Positions 45,310-56,802 of a stretch of DNA of 64,000 nucleotides are shown here, one piece after another. The DNA is taken from contig MU270024.1 of NCBI GenBank assembly GCA_021432635.1, positions 1,314,513 to 1,378,512 on the forward strand, read 5' to 3'. A program made the position numbers and the translations under genes. The notes under the pieces are model-generated. The model had not been told where the DNA came from. It did no database searches and worked only from the letters and a program-made list of their open reading frames with translations. Each line of letters starts with the position of its first letter. The first letter of the stretch is position 1. The stretch comes from Thozetella sp. PMI_491 (Eukaryota > Ascomycota > Sordariomycetes > Chaetosphaeriales > Chaetosphaeriaceae).

Positions 45310-46140
45310 CTATATCGATTTCCGCCTCATAACAGTTGCGCCAAAAAAACGATGGATCTGCACCCCCCAAGGAAAAAAATTGACAAAGAAGCCTAAGAAC
45401 AGTTTTGAGGCAATTATGGGGGCGTATTTCAGAGCCCTGTCGCCTCCACAGCTGGAGACGGCGACAGTTTCCAGTTCCTTGTAGCTGTTGTTGAGAGCCA
45501 GCGTGACAAACCCATTTCCGAGGTCTTCGTAAGAGCAACCTAGCATTGCGTGCTCTGAGCTTATGAAGCACCCAGAGCCCGGCTCATTCACCAGCACATT
45601 CGGCTGGACCAGGAGAAGCGAACAGAGGGAGGGGTCCTCTTGAAGCTCCCTCTGTGCTCCCTGGAGATCAATGTAGCCCATCTGGAAGGCCGTTGTGATC
45701 ATCCAGTGCACTAATCTTGGACGCGGCGCCGAGAACCGCTCATTCTCGGAAGCGGAGGAGAGGTACAATAGGCGAGGCTTCTTCCACGCGATGCCTTCCT
45801 GTTGCTTAATCACCTTCAGCCCGTTCACAAGGGCTTTGGCCGAGTCCCTTAGTATTGTGTCTGGGGACATGCCATCGCTCCCGAGGGTGCAAATAATGAT
45901 CTCGGCTCCGGAAAGGCAGTCCAGCACAACATCGCTGTCTTCAATTTTGCCGAAGCAAAGTTTGACATTGTCGTTTCCTTGGAGTTCTGGGAACTGGAGG
46001 AGCAGCTTCTCCGCGGACCGGGCGTAGATGTTCAATTTGTGCTGGTTCGCAGCCAAGAGAGTCCGTAGGACGACCTGACCGGTGTTGCCAGTCGACCCGT
46101 AGAGGGCGATTGTTGGTGTGTTCAATTTCGAGTCGGTCAT
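45310..46140 (-). CDS. NmrA-like NAD(P)-binding protein, 276 aa
   Basis: Single exon, ATG at 46140. The Rossmann glycine motif is near the start (IALYGSTGNTGQVVLRTLL, GxxGxxG). It is followed by a NADP-preferring Arg after strand 2 (NIYARSAEKL), IIICTLGSDG and LLYLSSASENERF in the active-site strand, where Ser-Ser replaces the extended-SDR Tyr-Lys. This is the atypical SDR / NAD(P)H-binding (NmrA, isoflavone-reductase-like) class: either a reductase or a redox-sensing regulator. Cytosolic. In the same minus-strand series as the TAXI, questin-oxidase-like, aldolase and hydrolase genes. Confidence 0.88.
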   Translation of the reverse strand: MTDSKLNTPTIALYGSTGNTGQVVLRTLLAANQHKLNIYARSAEKLLLQFPELQGNDNVKLCFGKIEDSDVVLDCLSGAEIIICTLGSDGMSPDTILRDSAKALVNGLKVIKQQEGIAWKKPRLLYLSSASENERFSAPRPRLVHWMITTAFQMGYIDLQGAQRELQEDPSLCSLLLVQPNVLVNEPGSGCFISSEHAMLGCSYEDLGNGFVTLALNNSYKELETVAVSSCGGDRALKYAPIIASKLFLGFFVNFFPWGVQIHRFFGATVMRRKSI

Positions 46141-47957
46141 GTTGCCTATTTCCTAAAGATTTAGTTCTGGAAGACACTCTAATTATCTACGGCACTGGGA
46201 ATCTTCGCTCGGTAATTTAGTTGCCGGTGGTCCGCTCGACGGTGCTAGGCCAGCACATCCCAAGACGTACTAAGCTATAGACTTCATTACGAAAGCACTT
46301 AATAAATACATCTGGTTCGACGGCCGTGGGCAAAACAAGGGCCAAGACGGCCAGTCCGGCGAAACAGCTACTCGGTCAGCAGGGCCGATCCGTCACAGTG
46401 CACGTCAAGAACCTGGAGAATTGGCTAGTCAGTTCGCTACTCGGTTTCCACGCGTTATCCGAGTATGCTCGGCGGTCGGCGAGAAGGACCCCCGGAAATC
46501 GGGACTTGCAAGCGAAATAACCGGCCTCAGTCGCGTGAAGACTAATTGCCACGCTGCCCGCTGCGCCCGGCCCCCCCAAAGAACAAGAGGGCCGATTGTA
46601 GTCAGTAATTATGAATCTACCGGTATGGTAATCGCTATCCCGGTTGTGCAGTGTAGCCATAAAAGTGTAGCCAGCTTTCCCAATGCCTCCCGTATTTCGT
46701 TCTCTCGGTTGTCAAAGGACGGTGTACCCAGCTAACTGGGAAAAAATTCAGTTCCTCCACCCTTCAATTGAATGTGCCGTGGTGACCAGTAAAGTGGTAG
46801 CCAAAGACAACGCCATTGGGATTGCGCGGGTCGAGGCTTCGTTCTGTGACCGATTGTATGCCGCCGAATGCTTGCCCTATAATTATTGAAGCGTGATTCG
46901 AGAAGCAATCATGAGATGGCAAACTTCCCATGCTCCTTCTATCTAGTATGCAATTCCCTCGCTAGCTCCCGCGTCTAAGTGTCTCCGAGGATTCGGCTAG
47001 ACTCGGAAAAAAACGAAATGTCCGTCCGAGTCCGAATTCGGTTCGGGATTTACCAAAGCGAGGACCTCGGACGCTATAGTTTGGAGCTTCCGGGGTGCGT
47101 AAGCTATCCCCTGATGGACGTGTGGTACCTTGGAACTCAGCTACATTAGGAAAATAAGGCCGCCGACTTGGGGCGCCCGTTTATACTTATAGTCCTCAAT
47201 CTTAGTAACTCTGCCTTGAATATCGCCATTCATGCTTGAAGACGAAGATGCAGCAATCCTGAACCGGCAGATATGCCATCGTGTATGGGTAGACAGTTAG
47301 GAGACACTTGGAGACGTAAACCAAGCCGTAGTTGAGCTATGTACTCTGAGGTAAAGAGCGCTATCCGACATACAATAGGCAAATATCTAGCGCTCGGAAA
47401 CGGTGACTCTCCGAGATGAAGTTCTTCTCGCGAAAGGCTTTTCCAATTTTGTACCATCGGACTCGAGTTAGGCATTCTGGCTTGCCACTTGCGCTTCGCT
47501 CGCTCTTTCAACGGACAGCTTGCAGCTACTAAAGACAGGATGATGGAAACATTGATAAACCGGCGTCCGAACAGACTATGCTGAACAATGCAGTACAAGG
47601 AAGGTGTGGGACTTTGCGGAGTCTTAGCTAAGAGTACCGAATGTGAAAAGATTAGCGCAGGGGTCCGCAAGGGAGTGTCACTCCGGGAGGAAATGTAAGC
47701 GTTCTCCGATTCTCCAGGCATCTGTTGTGCGGGGAGGCCAGGCCGATGATGAACCGGCAAAATAAGACCGGGAGGAATACCCCGAACACCTAAAGATACG
47801 AGTCTCGGGACCGGTCCGACCGTCCCGAGTCCCTTCTCACGTGTTTGAATAGAGCCGTAGCCTAGTGAACTGCGCTTTTATAGATACTTTTCTCAGAGCC
47901 GATGTATAGTTGCAAGATCAACGAAAATATTTAGCCGGTGAACTGCGCATTCTCGCA
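46141..47957. promoter_or_regulatory. divergent promoter region, about 1.8 kb
   Basis: Between the NmrA-like gene (-) and the monooxygenase (+). A 176-codon minus-strand frame (47230-47760) has no motif and is not accepted. GACTCGG at 47000-47006, CCGAGTCC at 47026-47033 and CCGAGTCC at 47825-47832 are candidate regulator sites, the last one 126 bp before the monooxygenase start. Confidence 0.45.
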
Positions 47958-50037
47958 ATGGCGGAGCAAACTGATGTCTTGATCTGTGGTAGCGGATCAG
48001 CTGGGCTTTGTGCAGCCGTGTGGCTCGCCCGTTGTGGCGTCAAATACAAGGTCTTGGAGAAGCGTCCAGGTCCGCTGGATCGAGGACAAGCGGATGGAGT
48101 ACAAACTCGCACTGTCGAAATTTTCGAGAGCTTTGGAATCTCCGAAAATCTGCTCAAGGAGTCCTACCATGTCATCGAGGATGCATTCTGGGCTTCCGAT
48201 GGGGCCGGCAATATCAAAAGGACGAACTATGCAGCAGATACAGAGCCCGGACTCAGTCACCAGCCTCACGTCATTCTTAATCAAGCCAGACTTAATAACT
48301 TGATGATCGAGGAGATAAAGCGGTCTTCCGGAAATTTTGATATCGAGTATGGGGTTCAAGTCAATAGCATTGAGGTCGACAGTTCGTCTTCTCACGACCC
48401 GGACGCCTTTAGTATCACGACCACCGCCGTCAGTAACGGGAGCGAGAAAATCTACAAATCTAAGTATGTTCTGGTAAGATTTCACCAGCCCCAGAGTAAA
48501 AGGACTACTCAGATGCTCCTGATTCTTAACTGAGCTTCTGTATATAGGCATGTGATGGTGCACATAGTTCTGTTCGGAAGTCCCTAGGTTTTAATATGAT
48601 CGGAGACACAAGCGACGCGGTCTGGGGTGTCATGGATATCTATTTACGGACAGACTTCCCTGACATTCGCAAAAAGGCCGTCTTGAATTCAGACGCTGGG
48701 AACCTCATGATCATACCTCGAGAGGGAGACTCTCTTGTCCGCTTCTACATTGAACTCGGAGGTACGCCACCGGGAGATGTGACGTTGGAAATGCTTCAGG
48801 AGAAAGCGCGGAGGATATTCCACCCCTTTTCAACAGAATTCGTCGAGACTATATGGTGGTCTGCGTATTCTATCGGCCAACGCCTCGCAGATTTCTTTCA
48901 CAAAGATTACAAGGTGTTTTTGATGGGAGATTCGTGTCATACCCACTCTCCCAAGGCCGGCCAGGGGATGAATGTAAGTTTGCAAGATGGCTACAACATG
49001 GGGTGGAAACTGGCTGCAGTTCTCAAAGCCCAGGCAGTGCCGGCCGTGATTGAGACTTATGTTTCGGAGCGACAGCAAACGGCATCTGACCTCGTCGAAT
49101 TCGATCGATCTTGGACTAAGCTCTTCTCAACATCATACCGTCAAGAGCAAGGAATCACGCCTGAAGAATTCAAGAATCGGTTTGTCAAGGCCGGAAGGTA
49201 CACGGCCGGCCAAGGAATCAAATACGGTGGGTCGCTGCTGATATCGCCGGACGATGACGCAGGGAGACTAGCGGGAAAGCTCGTTGTGGGCATGCGCTTC
49301 CCAAGCACTCAGGTTGTCAGGCTGAGTGATGCCCGAGCAATACAACTAGTCACGGCGATGCCTGCCAATTCGCAGTGGCATCTTGTTGTATTTTCTGGCG
49401 ATATACTCAAGAGACAAGCGGCAGAGGCATTGAAGAAGGTACGTTCTTGCACACTTCTTTTTCCCGCTAGGGATATTTCTCCGCATTGACTAGGGATGGG
49501 GAACTAAAAGGGCTTGCCTCAAGTGCACAGCAGACTTGGAACGGATTGTGCAGACCTTCACCCCTCAGCACCAAGATATGGATAGCGTCATCCAAGCACT
49601 ACTAGTTTTAAAGTCTGATCGCTCGAAGGTGGAAGTGCATCACGTACCAAGCCTATTCACGCCTACCACGGGGCGGTGGAAGATTAAATGTAGGACTTTG
49701 GATACCCTACCGACAAGACTACCCCTGCACTGTAGACTAACACTACATATTTAGGCCTCCACAAAGTCTTTTTTGATGACGAAAGCTATAACTCAGGCCA
49801 CGGGTGCGTCTACGATACATATGGAATCTGGCCAGACGAGGGTTGTGTTGTAGTAGTCCGTCCAGATCACTGTAAGTATACGTACATCCTTAAAAGAAAG
49901 CTGCTTCCCTCAAATCTCAGATACTCATTCACAACATAGATATTGCAAAAGTTACCTCTTTGGAAAGTTCTGATACCATCTTGAAGTTTTTTAAAGGGTT
50001 TCTTAAGCTCCCAACAGCAGCAGCCGAGTGCGCATAA
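47958..50037 (+). CDS. phenol-2-monooxygenase-like FAD-dependent monooxygenase, 595 aa
   Basis: Five exons: 47958..48473, 48548..49438, 49524..49689, 49755..49871 and 49940..50037; phases agree at all four introns. FAD-binding motifs: GSGSAG (residues 11-16), the DG motif CDGAHSSVRKSLG (about 174) and the GD motif LMGDSCHTHSPKAGQGMN (about 297). The C-terminal thioredoxin-like domain with VFFDDES...YGIWPDEGCVVVVRPD is complete, as in fungal phenol hydroxylases. The enzyme uses NADPH and oxygen to hydroxylate a phenolic ring. No signal peptide. Tail-to-tail with the Zn2Cys6 regulator, 287 bp apart. The start at 47958 is chosen because it precedes the Rossmann strand directly. Confidence 0.95.
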
Positions 50038-50324
50038 GTATTCAACTGTGTTAAGTTTTGGCGAATAATTAGTGGTCTCATGCCAATAACTCAACCACTG
50101 TTTTATTCACTACATAGCCGCCAACTAAATAAGCTATCAGGAGAGCATCTCAAAATTTGGTATCCGGCCTACTAATTAACCTAGTGAGATGCTTGGCGCG
50201 ATACAGCCTTCAAAGCGACCTATAAATTGCAAATCAAGTCGCTCAACTTCCAAGGGCTGCCCGTCCCACGTGGGAAAAGAAGATGCCGCTATTGAGAATG
50301 TTTGCCGAGTGAGGATTTGTTCCG

Positions 50325-53113
50325 TTATGGAATCATCTCGCCACCATTCATTGCACTTAACCCTGCAAGGGACCAGAGCGTATTGTCGCACAGAAGCGAT
50401 TCAAACTCAATGTCACTAGGTTGGATAGACATATCAAACGAGGTTTGGGCCTCTTCAATGCCGAGCACTGTAGTTGAATTAAGGGGAGAATTCGTGATCT
50501 GATCAAGAATAACATCTCGCCTCTCTTCGTCCCGTGTGGTGTTGGCTTTCATCGGAACACCCGCAGCTCCTAAGGATTTGAGATTAGTGACATCAGTCTC
50601 CTGATACAGAAAAGAATGATAGACGTACGTGTAGTGGCAAGTTCAACGGATCTAGACATAGTTTCCAGTGCTTGAAAGTATCGGTACTTGTCTGAGTCAT
50701 ACTTCGCCATTCGACGAAAGAAATCCTCACATGTCCGCCATGAGCCACAGCCACCAGTGCTGCCCCGGTTGAGCTGCCGCAAACTCAATGAACAGAGATC
50801 TGCCAAAATTACTACCATGGCAGCATGGTAAATATCTATTAAGTGTTAGCGCAGAGAACGTGACAGAATCTTGACTGACAGATATGCTATACAGTAACAG
50901 CTGTACCATGGTGACCCTATGTATGTTCTCTTTGAACCAATATTGATGTGATCGATCAGAGTTTGTGCGGTCTCAACACATGCGATGGAGCATCTCTCCA
51001 GAAAAACATCGTAAATCTGAGATCGAGGGTGAAAAGTATCTCGGAGCTCCTTCCTTGACGATGCCTTTTCTTGGGTACTCATTTTCCTGCAGACTTGGAG
51101 GAAAAGGGGGCGATAGAGTAATACACGTATGTGTAGAAATCTATTGGTCGTTGAGATAGAATTAGAATCAAGAATAGCAAATCTGGAGATGGGGTGTATC
51201 AATGCAACCTATTTACCTTGAGCGCAAGACATGTCTCTGCTGTGAAAGAACGCTATCGTTCTTAAGTTCGGAGACATCGGTTGGCCAGCGAAGCGTCTCT
51301 GGCAACTCGGCCTCAAATCGGTCCAAGTCGTGGTCAAGTTTGACTGTAGCGGAGAGCTGCTGCGCGTAAAACTTCACTTCGCCGGAGTTGATCCAATTGC
51401 TTGCTTCATGCTCTTTCCAGGGGTCATATATCTGTGTCAGGATGCGATTGAGGATAATGTTAAGTTTGATAGCCTCTGCGAAGAACTTCGTGCTAGAAGC
51501 ATTTCTGTCATTGGGCTGATCTTCGATTAAAACAGATGCAGAAACCTCTTCATCTGGCGCGCTTGGAAGCGGAACTTTTGATGTCTTTGGGGTTAAACAT
51601 GGTCGACCCATCAACATGCCCAACACCCTGTATATCATAATCGCTAGTTAGAATAGAAGGGGGGAAAGGCTATATGAGGAAGTATAGCATACGTATCGAG
51701 ACATGTGCAGCTGTGCCACACGCGCCTTCTCATCTCTATATCCAATGGAGATGTCGTTCCCGCTTTCATTTCTAAATGGAGCCCAAGGCCCTGAGCCATG
51801 CGGAAAGCCATCCCCACCACGTTCCAGCAACGGCTAGGAAGGTTGGTGTTTTGGAGGTAACGCGCCAATATCAACAATGCTTGGACCTTGGAGAGGTCAG
51901 CATCATCTAAAAAATCCATACGCATGAGATGCCGGGAGCGTCGGACGAAAGGCGCAGACCTCTCATTGCGCTCCTCGGCTGGACCATCAATGAACTGGGC
52001 TGCTAAGGCAAAAGCGGCGTTGAGTGCGCTGTAGAATACGGATGCTGGACAATCAGGCCCTCCAAGGCCTACTCCTGTGAGCCGAGGCATGCTCTTGATG
52101 TCAGAATCCGACAGCCACAGGCGGTTGTACGCCTCCATAAATGTCGGCCAATGTAGAAATGGATAAATACTTTGCACTCTCTCCCGATAAAGATCAAGTA
52201 GACCATCAGCCACGTGGCGCGGAGGAAGATGACAGTCATCTAGATTCGACCAGTAGGAGTTAGGCATGCGATGCCGAGATGCCTTGACTTGTAGAACGGA
52301 ATGGTCTTGACTGTAGGCTCTTGGCTTTACCGGTCGATGGCAATAATCTTGAATATTGTAAAGTAGCGAAGCCGCAGAAGGCTCGCTGTAGAACTCACTG
52401 CTCGTGTCAGTCATCGTGTCTGCCATCAAGTGGCTAATGCCCATGGCATTGATGCCACCGAAGTCTTGACTGGATGCGCAACTATCGTTGTCTCTAGCAA
52501 TAGCATCACTCAAGTTTCTTGGAAGAGCTATGAAATTCGGATGTGACGGTGTTAGTCTCGAATTAAGCGTTGTCGAATCTGTGTCGCATTGAAGAGACTG
52601 AGGGGGGGTTCGATCGCCATTGGTTGTATATGAGGGTTGTTTCGAAAACCTCCCTTCTGGTTTCTCGCCAACAAACCCAGCGTTGCCTGGCGGCATATTC
52701 GACTCTGCTTCATGATTTACCCTGGCCTCTAGAAACGCCAAGCGATCATGAAGAGACTGCATAACCCTGTGTAACCGAATGAGATATGGTGTTTTGTAAA
52801 CTGACAATACCCACCTAGATGCCACATACCGTTTATTCCCCGAAACTCTTGGAGGCTCGCTTGGGTACGTGCAGTGCCGCCCACTTCTAGCCCGGGCACA
52901 GGAGCTGCACTGGGGACGGAGTCCATCGCACCGGACTTTTCGTAGGCGGCATTCTTCGCAGGCAAGACTGATCTTTTGTCGCTTTCGAGAAGGGGCGGTC
53001 TCCTGCTGCACGGATGCCTGCGCGGCCTCGTCTTGCCCGGTCTCCTGTAGAGAACTGCCCTGTGGGCGAAGCCTTGTGGGTGAATGCAGCTCATCACTGT
53101 GTACTGAAGACAT
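50325..53113 (-). CDS. Zn2Cys6 fungal-type transcription factor, 827 aa
   Basis: Six exons: 53113..52815, 52766..51693, 51627..51217, 51140..50893, 50835..50629 and 50569..50325. Introns are 48-76 nt and phases agree; the first (48 nt) is in frame and could be retained. The DNA-binding cluster is C52-x2-C55-x6-C62-x6-C69-x2-C72-x8-C81 with basic flank RKRQK, followed by a short coiled-coil (VMQSLHDRLAFLEARV). The middle homology region contains FLHWPTFMEAYNRL, the RALLILARYLQ-like segment, and CLDTVLGMLMGRP. It is a likely local regulator of the adjoining metabolic genes; CCGAGTCC-type sites upstream of three of them are candidate targets. Confidence 0.92.
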
Positions 53114-53469
53114 TGATTTTCTGCGAACCCGTGTTACAGTATCTATCGATATCGCGCGGGAGGAAGATCATCAATAGCGGTAGCAATGGTGGTATGGTCT
53201 GTGGTCTGTTGTCACCTCGCAGCGTGTAATGCTAACTAGTATTCATCTAGGTGGATTGACACAGAAGCCTCTTAACGGGGGCGGAAACATGGTACTACCC
53301 AGCCTAACTACCGCCCTGATCTCTTGGCAGCCTTCACTTACCCCAGTTTACTAATCTTGTAGTCAAGACCTGGGGTAGATCAATGCGGGGCCGTACTCAC
53401 AAACTCCATTTACTAGATTGGATGATGGTGCTCAAAGACGGGTCATCGGTCATCGGCCATCGGTATTTT

Positions 53470-53862
53470 TCAAAAGTCCGAAAGAGCGGGCCGACGCGGA
53501 CAAATGCCAAATTGCGTTGTCCGTCCCCCACCTACCAAACAGCTTTGCATCACGGTAGCGTGGACATTTGAGCGTGCCCCGGCAGTCCCCAAGAAGCTGT
53601 TGTGCAGGTCAGTGGGATATTCTTTTGCGGAGATAGTGTCGAGGAGCTGGCGAAGTGGTTTCTCCATGTTTTTAAGGGAGAGGATATAGTCTTTAAGCAC
53701 GTCATCGATATGAGCGGGATAAAGTATTGCGAGGATCGAGATGGTGGCGGAACGTGACATATGGTAGGGCCATCTCTTTGCGAAGAGATGTCTGGGCGTG
53801 AAGAATCTCTACAGGATAACGATGTATTAGACATCATAGTGCTTCAGAGGAGCACTTACCAT
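53470..53862 (-). CDS. small hypothetical protein, 2 exons, 113 aa
   Basis: Weak model. An ATG at 53862-53860 is followed at once by GTAAGT; a 51-nt intron ends CTGTAG and the next frame (53808..53470) reads RFFTPRHLFAKRWPYHMSRS, then ISILAILYPAHIDDVLKDYI and LKNMEKPLRQLLDTISAKEY. The amphipathic helices and mixed composition look protein-like. No family recognised. The same segment could be the surviving part of a larger decayed gene. Confidence 0.3.
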
Positions 53863-54444
53863 GGAGGGAGGACTTTCTGAGTGCTGACAGGGATCTGCAG
53901 CATGGGGATAGAGTAAGGTAAATATGGCTAGATATCCCGGCACTATCTCTAGGCAGCTTATGTCCATTAAACACGCGCATAGTGTTACCTCACTAGCATT
54001 AAAATCAATGGTGTTTACTTAGAGGCGGTAGATCAACAGACAGAACTCTATGGCAATTAGCCGATTTTATGTGCAATGCAAGCGAGTTTAGAGGCCACTG
54101 AGCTCCGGCATCTGCCCTTATTCCGCTCGCGCCTGGCTGACGCCACGGGAAACGCATCGGGACGCCTGAAGGCGGTATTGGAGATAGGCTGTCCTCAAGA
54201 TGCTCAGAGGTTTGATAGCAACTTAGAACATCTCGTATCACGACTAGTAACAGATCAGAAGTGAAAGACGCTCAACCTCGGGCTAGACAGTAAAGACCGC
54301 GATCCCGTAGCTACACAAATCGTTCCTTCCGTCCATCTTGTCAAGCTTTTCTGCCTTTGGTCTTTCTTCTTACTAACTGCTCGTGGTCTCTTATTTCATC
54401 AGGAAGGTAGGAGCAAGCATTCAGAGATTGCCTATAGCAAATAG
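53863..54444. other. intergenic
   Basis: Nothing recognised between the weak small gene and the membrane-protein gene. Confidence 0.4.
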
Positions 54445-56802
54445 TCAATCGGTTGAAGTCGTCTCATGGCCCTCAGCCCTCCCTTCTCCGTCAGGGGCCG
54501 AGTCGTTTGCTATATCCGGGCCGATCTGCTCGTTGTTTTCTTCTGCATCTCTTACGCTGGTTTCAGTGTTGCGAGACACATCTGAGTTTGTCTGTGAGCG
54601 TTTCAGGAGCTCAACCTCGTCCGCCTGAGTAGCTGCGCGGAGAACTGGATGGCTAGTATCTTTAATATCTAGGACACCCAATATCGTGTCCTGGTGCATT
54701 ATAGGAATTAAGGAGTCGCAGGCTGACCAAGTCCCGATTCCCAGCTCCTCGTGGGCCAGGCGTTGCAGTTGGAGCGTGCCAGTCGAATACCACTCTAGCC
54801 TCGAATATGCGTGTGTCTTAAACCGCTTTAATATAAAATTCGACAAGGACTCTATCGTGAGAGACAATATGATGATGAATAGACCAAAGAAGCCTAGAAT
54901 CGCCAGACCGAGGACGCTGAAGGAGACGTGGAGAGTGCTGACAATTTTCTGGCAAGAATACGTTAGTCTTATTGATATAACTTCAATCGACTTGTGACAC
55001 GCTCAACGGCTCATACGACCGCCGAGGTATGATGATTTGGACTACGCTATGTTCAAGACGCACCTGGCTGGAGCAGATTGCTCGCTCTTCTTCGTTTTGA
55101 TATGAGAACACGGCGCCGGGGATATCGGGGACGTCCCCAATAGCAGCGTCGACAAAAGCGCGCTGGATGGAAGCCATGGTGATAGAATGCCAGTATTGGA
55201 CGTCTTGCTACCATTGGTTGGATGCCACGGGGCCTTGCGTTACCCCGTAAAATGCGAATCTGGATGTCAGGGATTGGCTGCCTAGCATTTCGACGACGCT
55301 GAAGATTTGAGGTATGGCGTTAGTCAGAGTGTTTTGAAGCCAATGAATTTGGTTCCATGTTGCGTTGTCGGACACGATAGACGGCAATTCCGTCCGGAGG
55401 TTCTTGGTACCCACGAGAGGCGTGCAGTTCCGTCCCGCGGGGAGCCTAGGGAAGCACCACTGCTCGCGATAAAGGCAAGCAAGCGGAGAGGCAGGCTCTG
55501 CAGCATATATAGCCTGGGGCAAACTCAAAACCCACGCTTCATTCATGGTCACAGCGGTCTGCGAGTTGTTGTACCAGGGGTCGGAAGTAGGCTGACGGAA
55601 CTCGACCGCATTGGGAGAGAGAAAGATGAGGTAGACGTTGGCGCTATTACGCTGAAGCTCAGGAATGACTAAGAAATTCGAGCTACTCTCGGGGGAATTA
55701 TAAGAACCATTATACTCTAACGCAACGTAAGAACTGTAGAAGAGTAAAACGGATCAGTTCTATACCAGACTCGATACACCGCGAAAAGCGATCTAACGTT
55801 AGGAGACGGGTATTGGATTTCTTACTTGAAAGTATACTGGGTGATAGCCCAGGAGCTGTCGTTTGTCTCTTTAAAGATATCGATGCTGTTCAACACACTA
55901 GGGTACAAATAGGTATAATCTCCTAAGCCTGAGGAGCCATAGTAGTAGTAGGAAAATGTCTCGTTCGCGGATATATCGACAGACGCGCTGTATCCTCTAG
56001 TGGTGAGCGGGCCACACTCGAGCACCCTTCTAAATTGAATGCGCTGTTCCTGGGGAGCATTGAGGCCGAGGTCGATATGGGTGTCTATTAGACCTGTGTC
56101 TAGGATGATGTTTGAAGAGTTTATGGCGCATATCTTGGGGTCAAACGGACACATGGCATTAGCGTTCACCGAAGTCGGAATTTGCTGTTGAACATAGGGG
56201 CTATTGAGACAGTTGGAGACTGCGGCGGAAGGGCTGAGTGTGTTGTAGCATTGCTGCGCGTAGTTGGCCGAGATAGAAAGATGACTCGACTCCCAAGTGA
56301 CCTCCTGAGCTTCCCCCTCGAGGCCTTGGACAGCCGTCTGTTTGAATATCCTACAGCTAGCACTCGAGAGTAAGACTTCAGTGCCTCTGGCTACCCTGGA
56401 AGAGAATCCAGCGGCAATGGCAAATCCAACCACGAGGGCAACAGTAGTGACTAAGAGAGGCATGATTCGCTGGGCCGTTCGCGGGCTCTTGCGCCAGATG
56501 TATCCGAGTTGGAACAATGTCCAAGCCGTGCCAGTCGGGCCTGAGTTGTTTCGCAGAACCGCCTGCCGCTGATTATGAAGAGTGTCCTGTGGAGTGGGAG
56601 TGGAAAACCAGTAGTGAAAGAAGAAAGACAGAATGGACCAGAGCGAAGTCGTGACGATAGTGACAAAGAAGGAAACAAAGGCGATGATCAAGTTGGCGTC
56701 GGATCGGCTAACGGTCAAGGTCATCCCCATGATCCGACCATAGGACCAGTCGACCCAGAAGCCAACGTAGACGGGGTAGTCTTTCAACACAGTGTTGTTC
56801 AT
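54445..56802 (-). pseudogene. multi-pass fungal membrane protein gene with in-frame TAG
   Basis: Exons 56802..55826, 55733..55064 and 54948..54445 (introns 92 and 115 nt; frames agree), 716 codons. Two N-terminal TM helices (ANLIIAFVSFFVTIVTTSLW, IMPLLVTTVALVVGFAIAAG) flank a cytosolic loop. A long extracellular, N-glycosylation-rich domain follows, then a last TM (FSVLGLAILGFFGLFIIIL) and a cytosolic tail with LEWYSTGTLQLQRLAHEELG. This is a common uncharacterised membrane-protein family of Sordariomycetes. TAG at 55210-55208 sits in NQW-stop-QDVQYWH, where relatives, from memory, continue NQWQ. CAG to TAG is the simplest reading. Skipping it by a GTAACG..CATCCAG intron is possible in frame but would remove conserved sequence. 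Confidence 0.75.

Noticed and set aside
47230-47760. 176-codon minus-strand frame in the monooxygenase promoter
   Set aside because: No motif, no start context, and it lies where the divergent promoter must be.
36663-53113. classical polyketide gene cluster
   Set aside because: The questin-oxidase-like gene suggested it, but no polyketide synthase, peptide synthetase or terpene synthase is present in the window.
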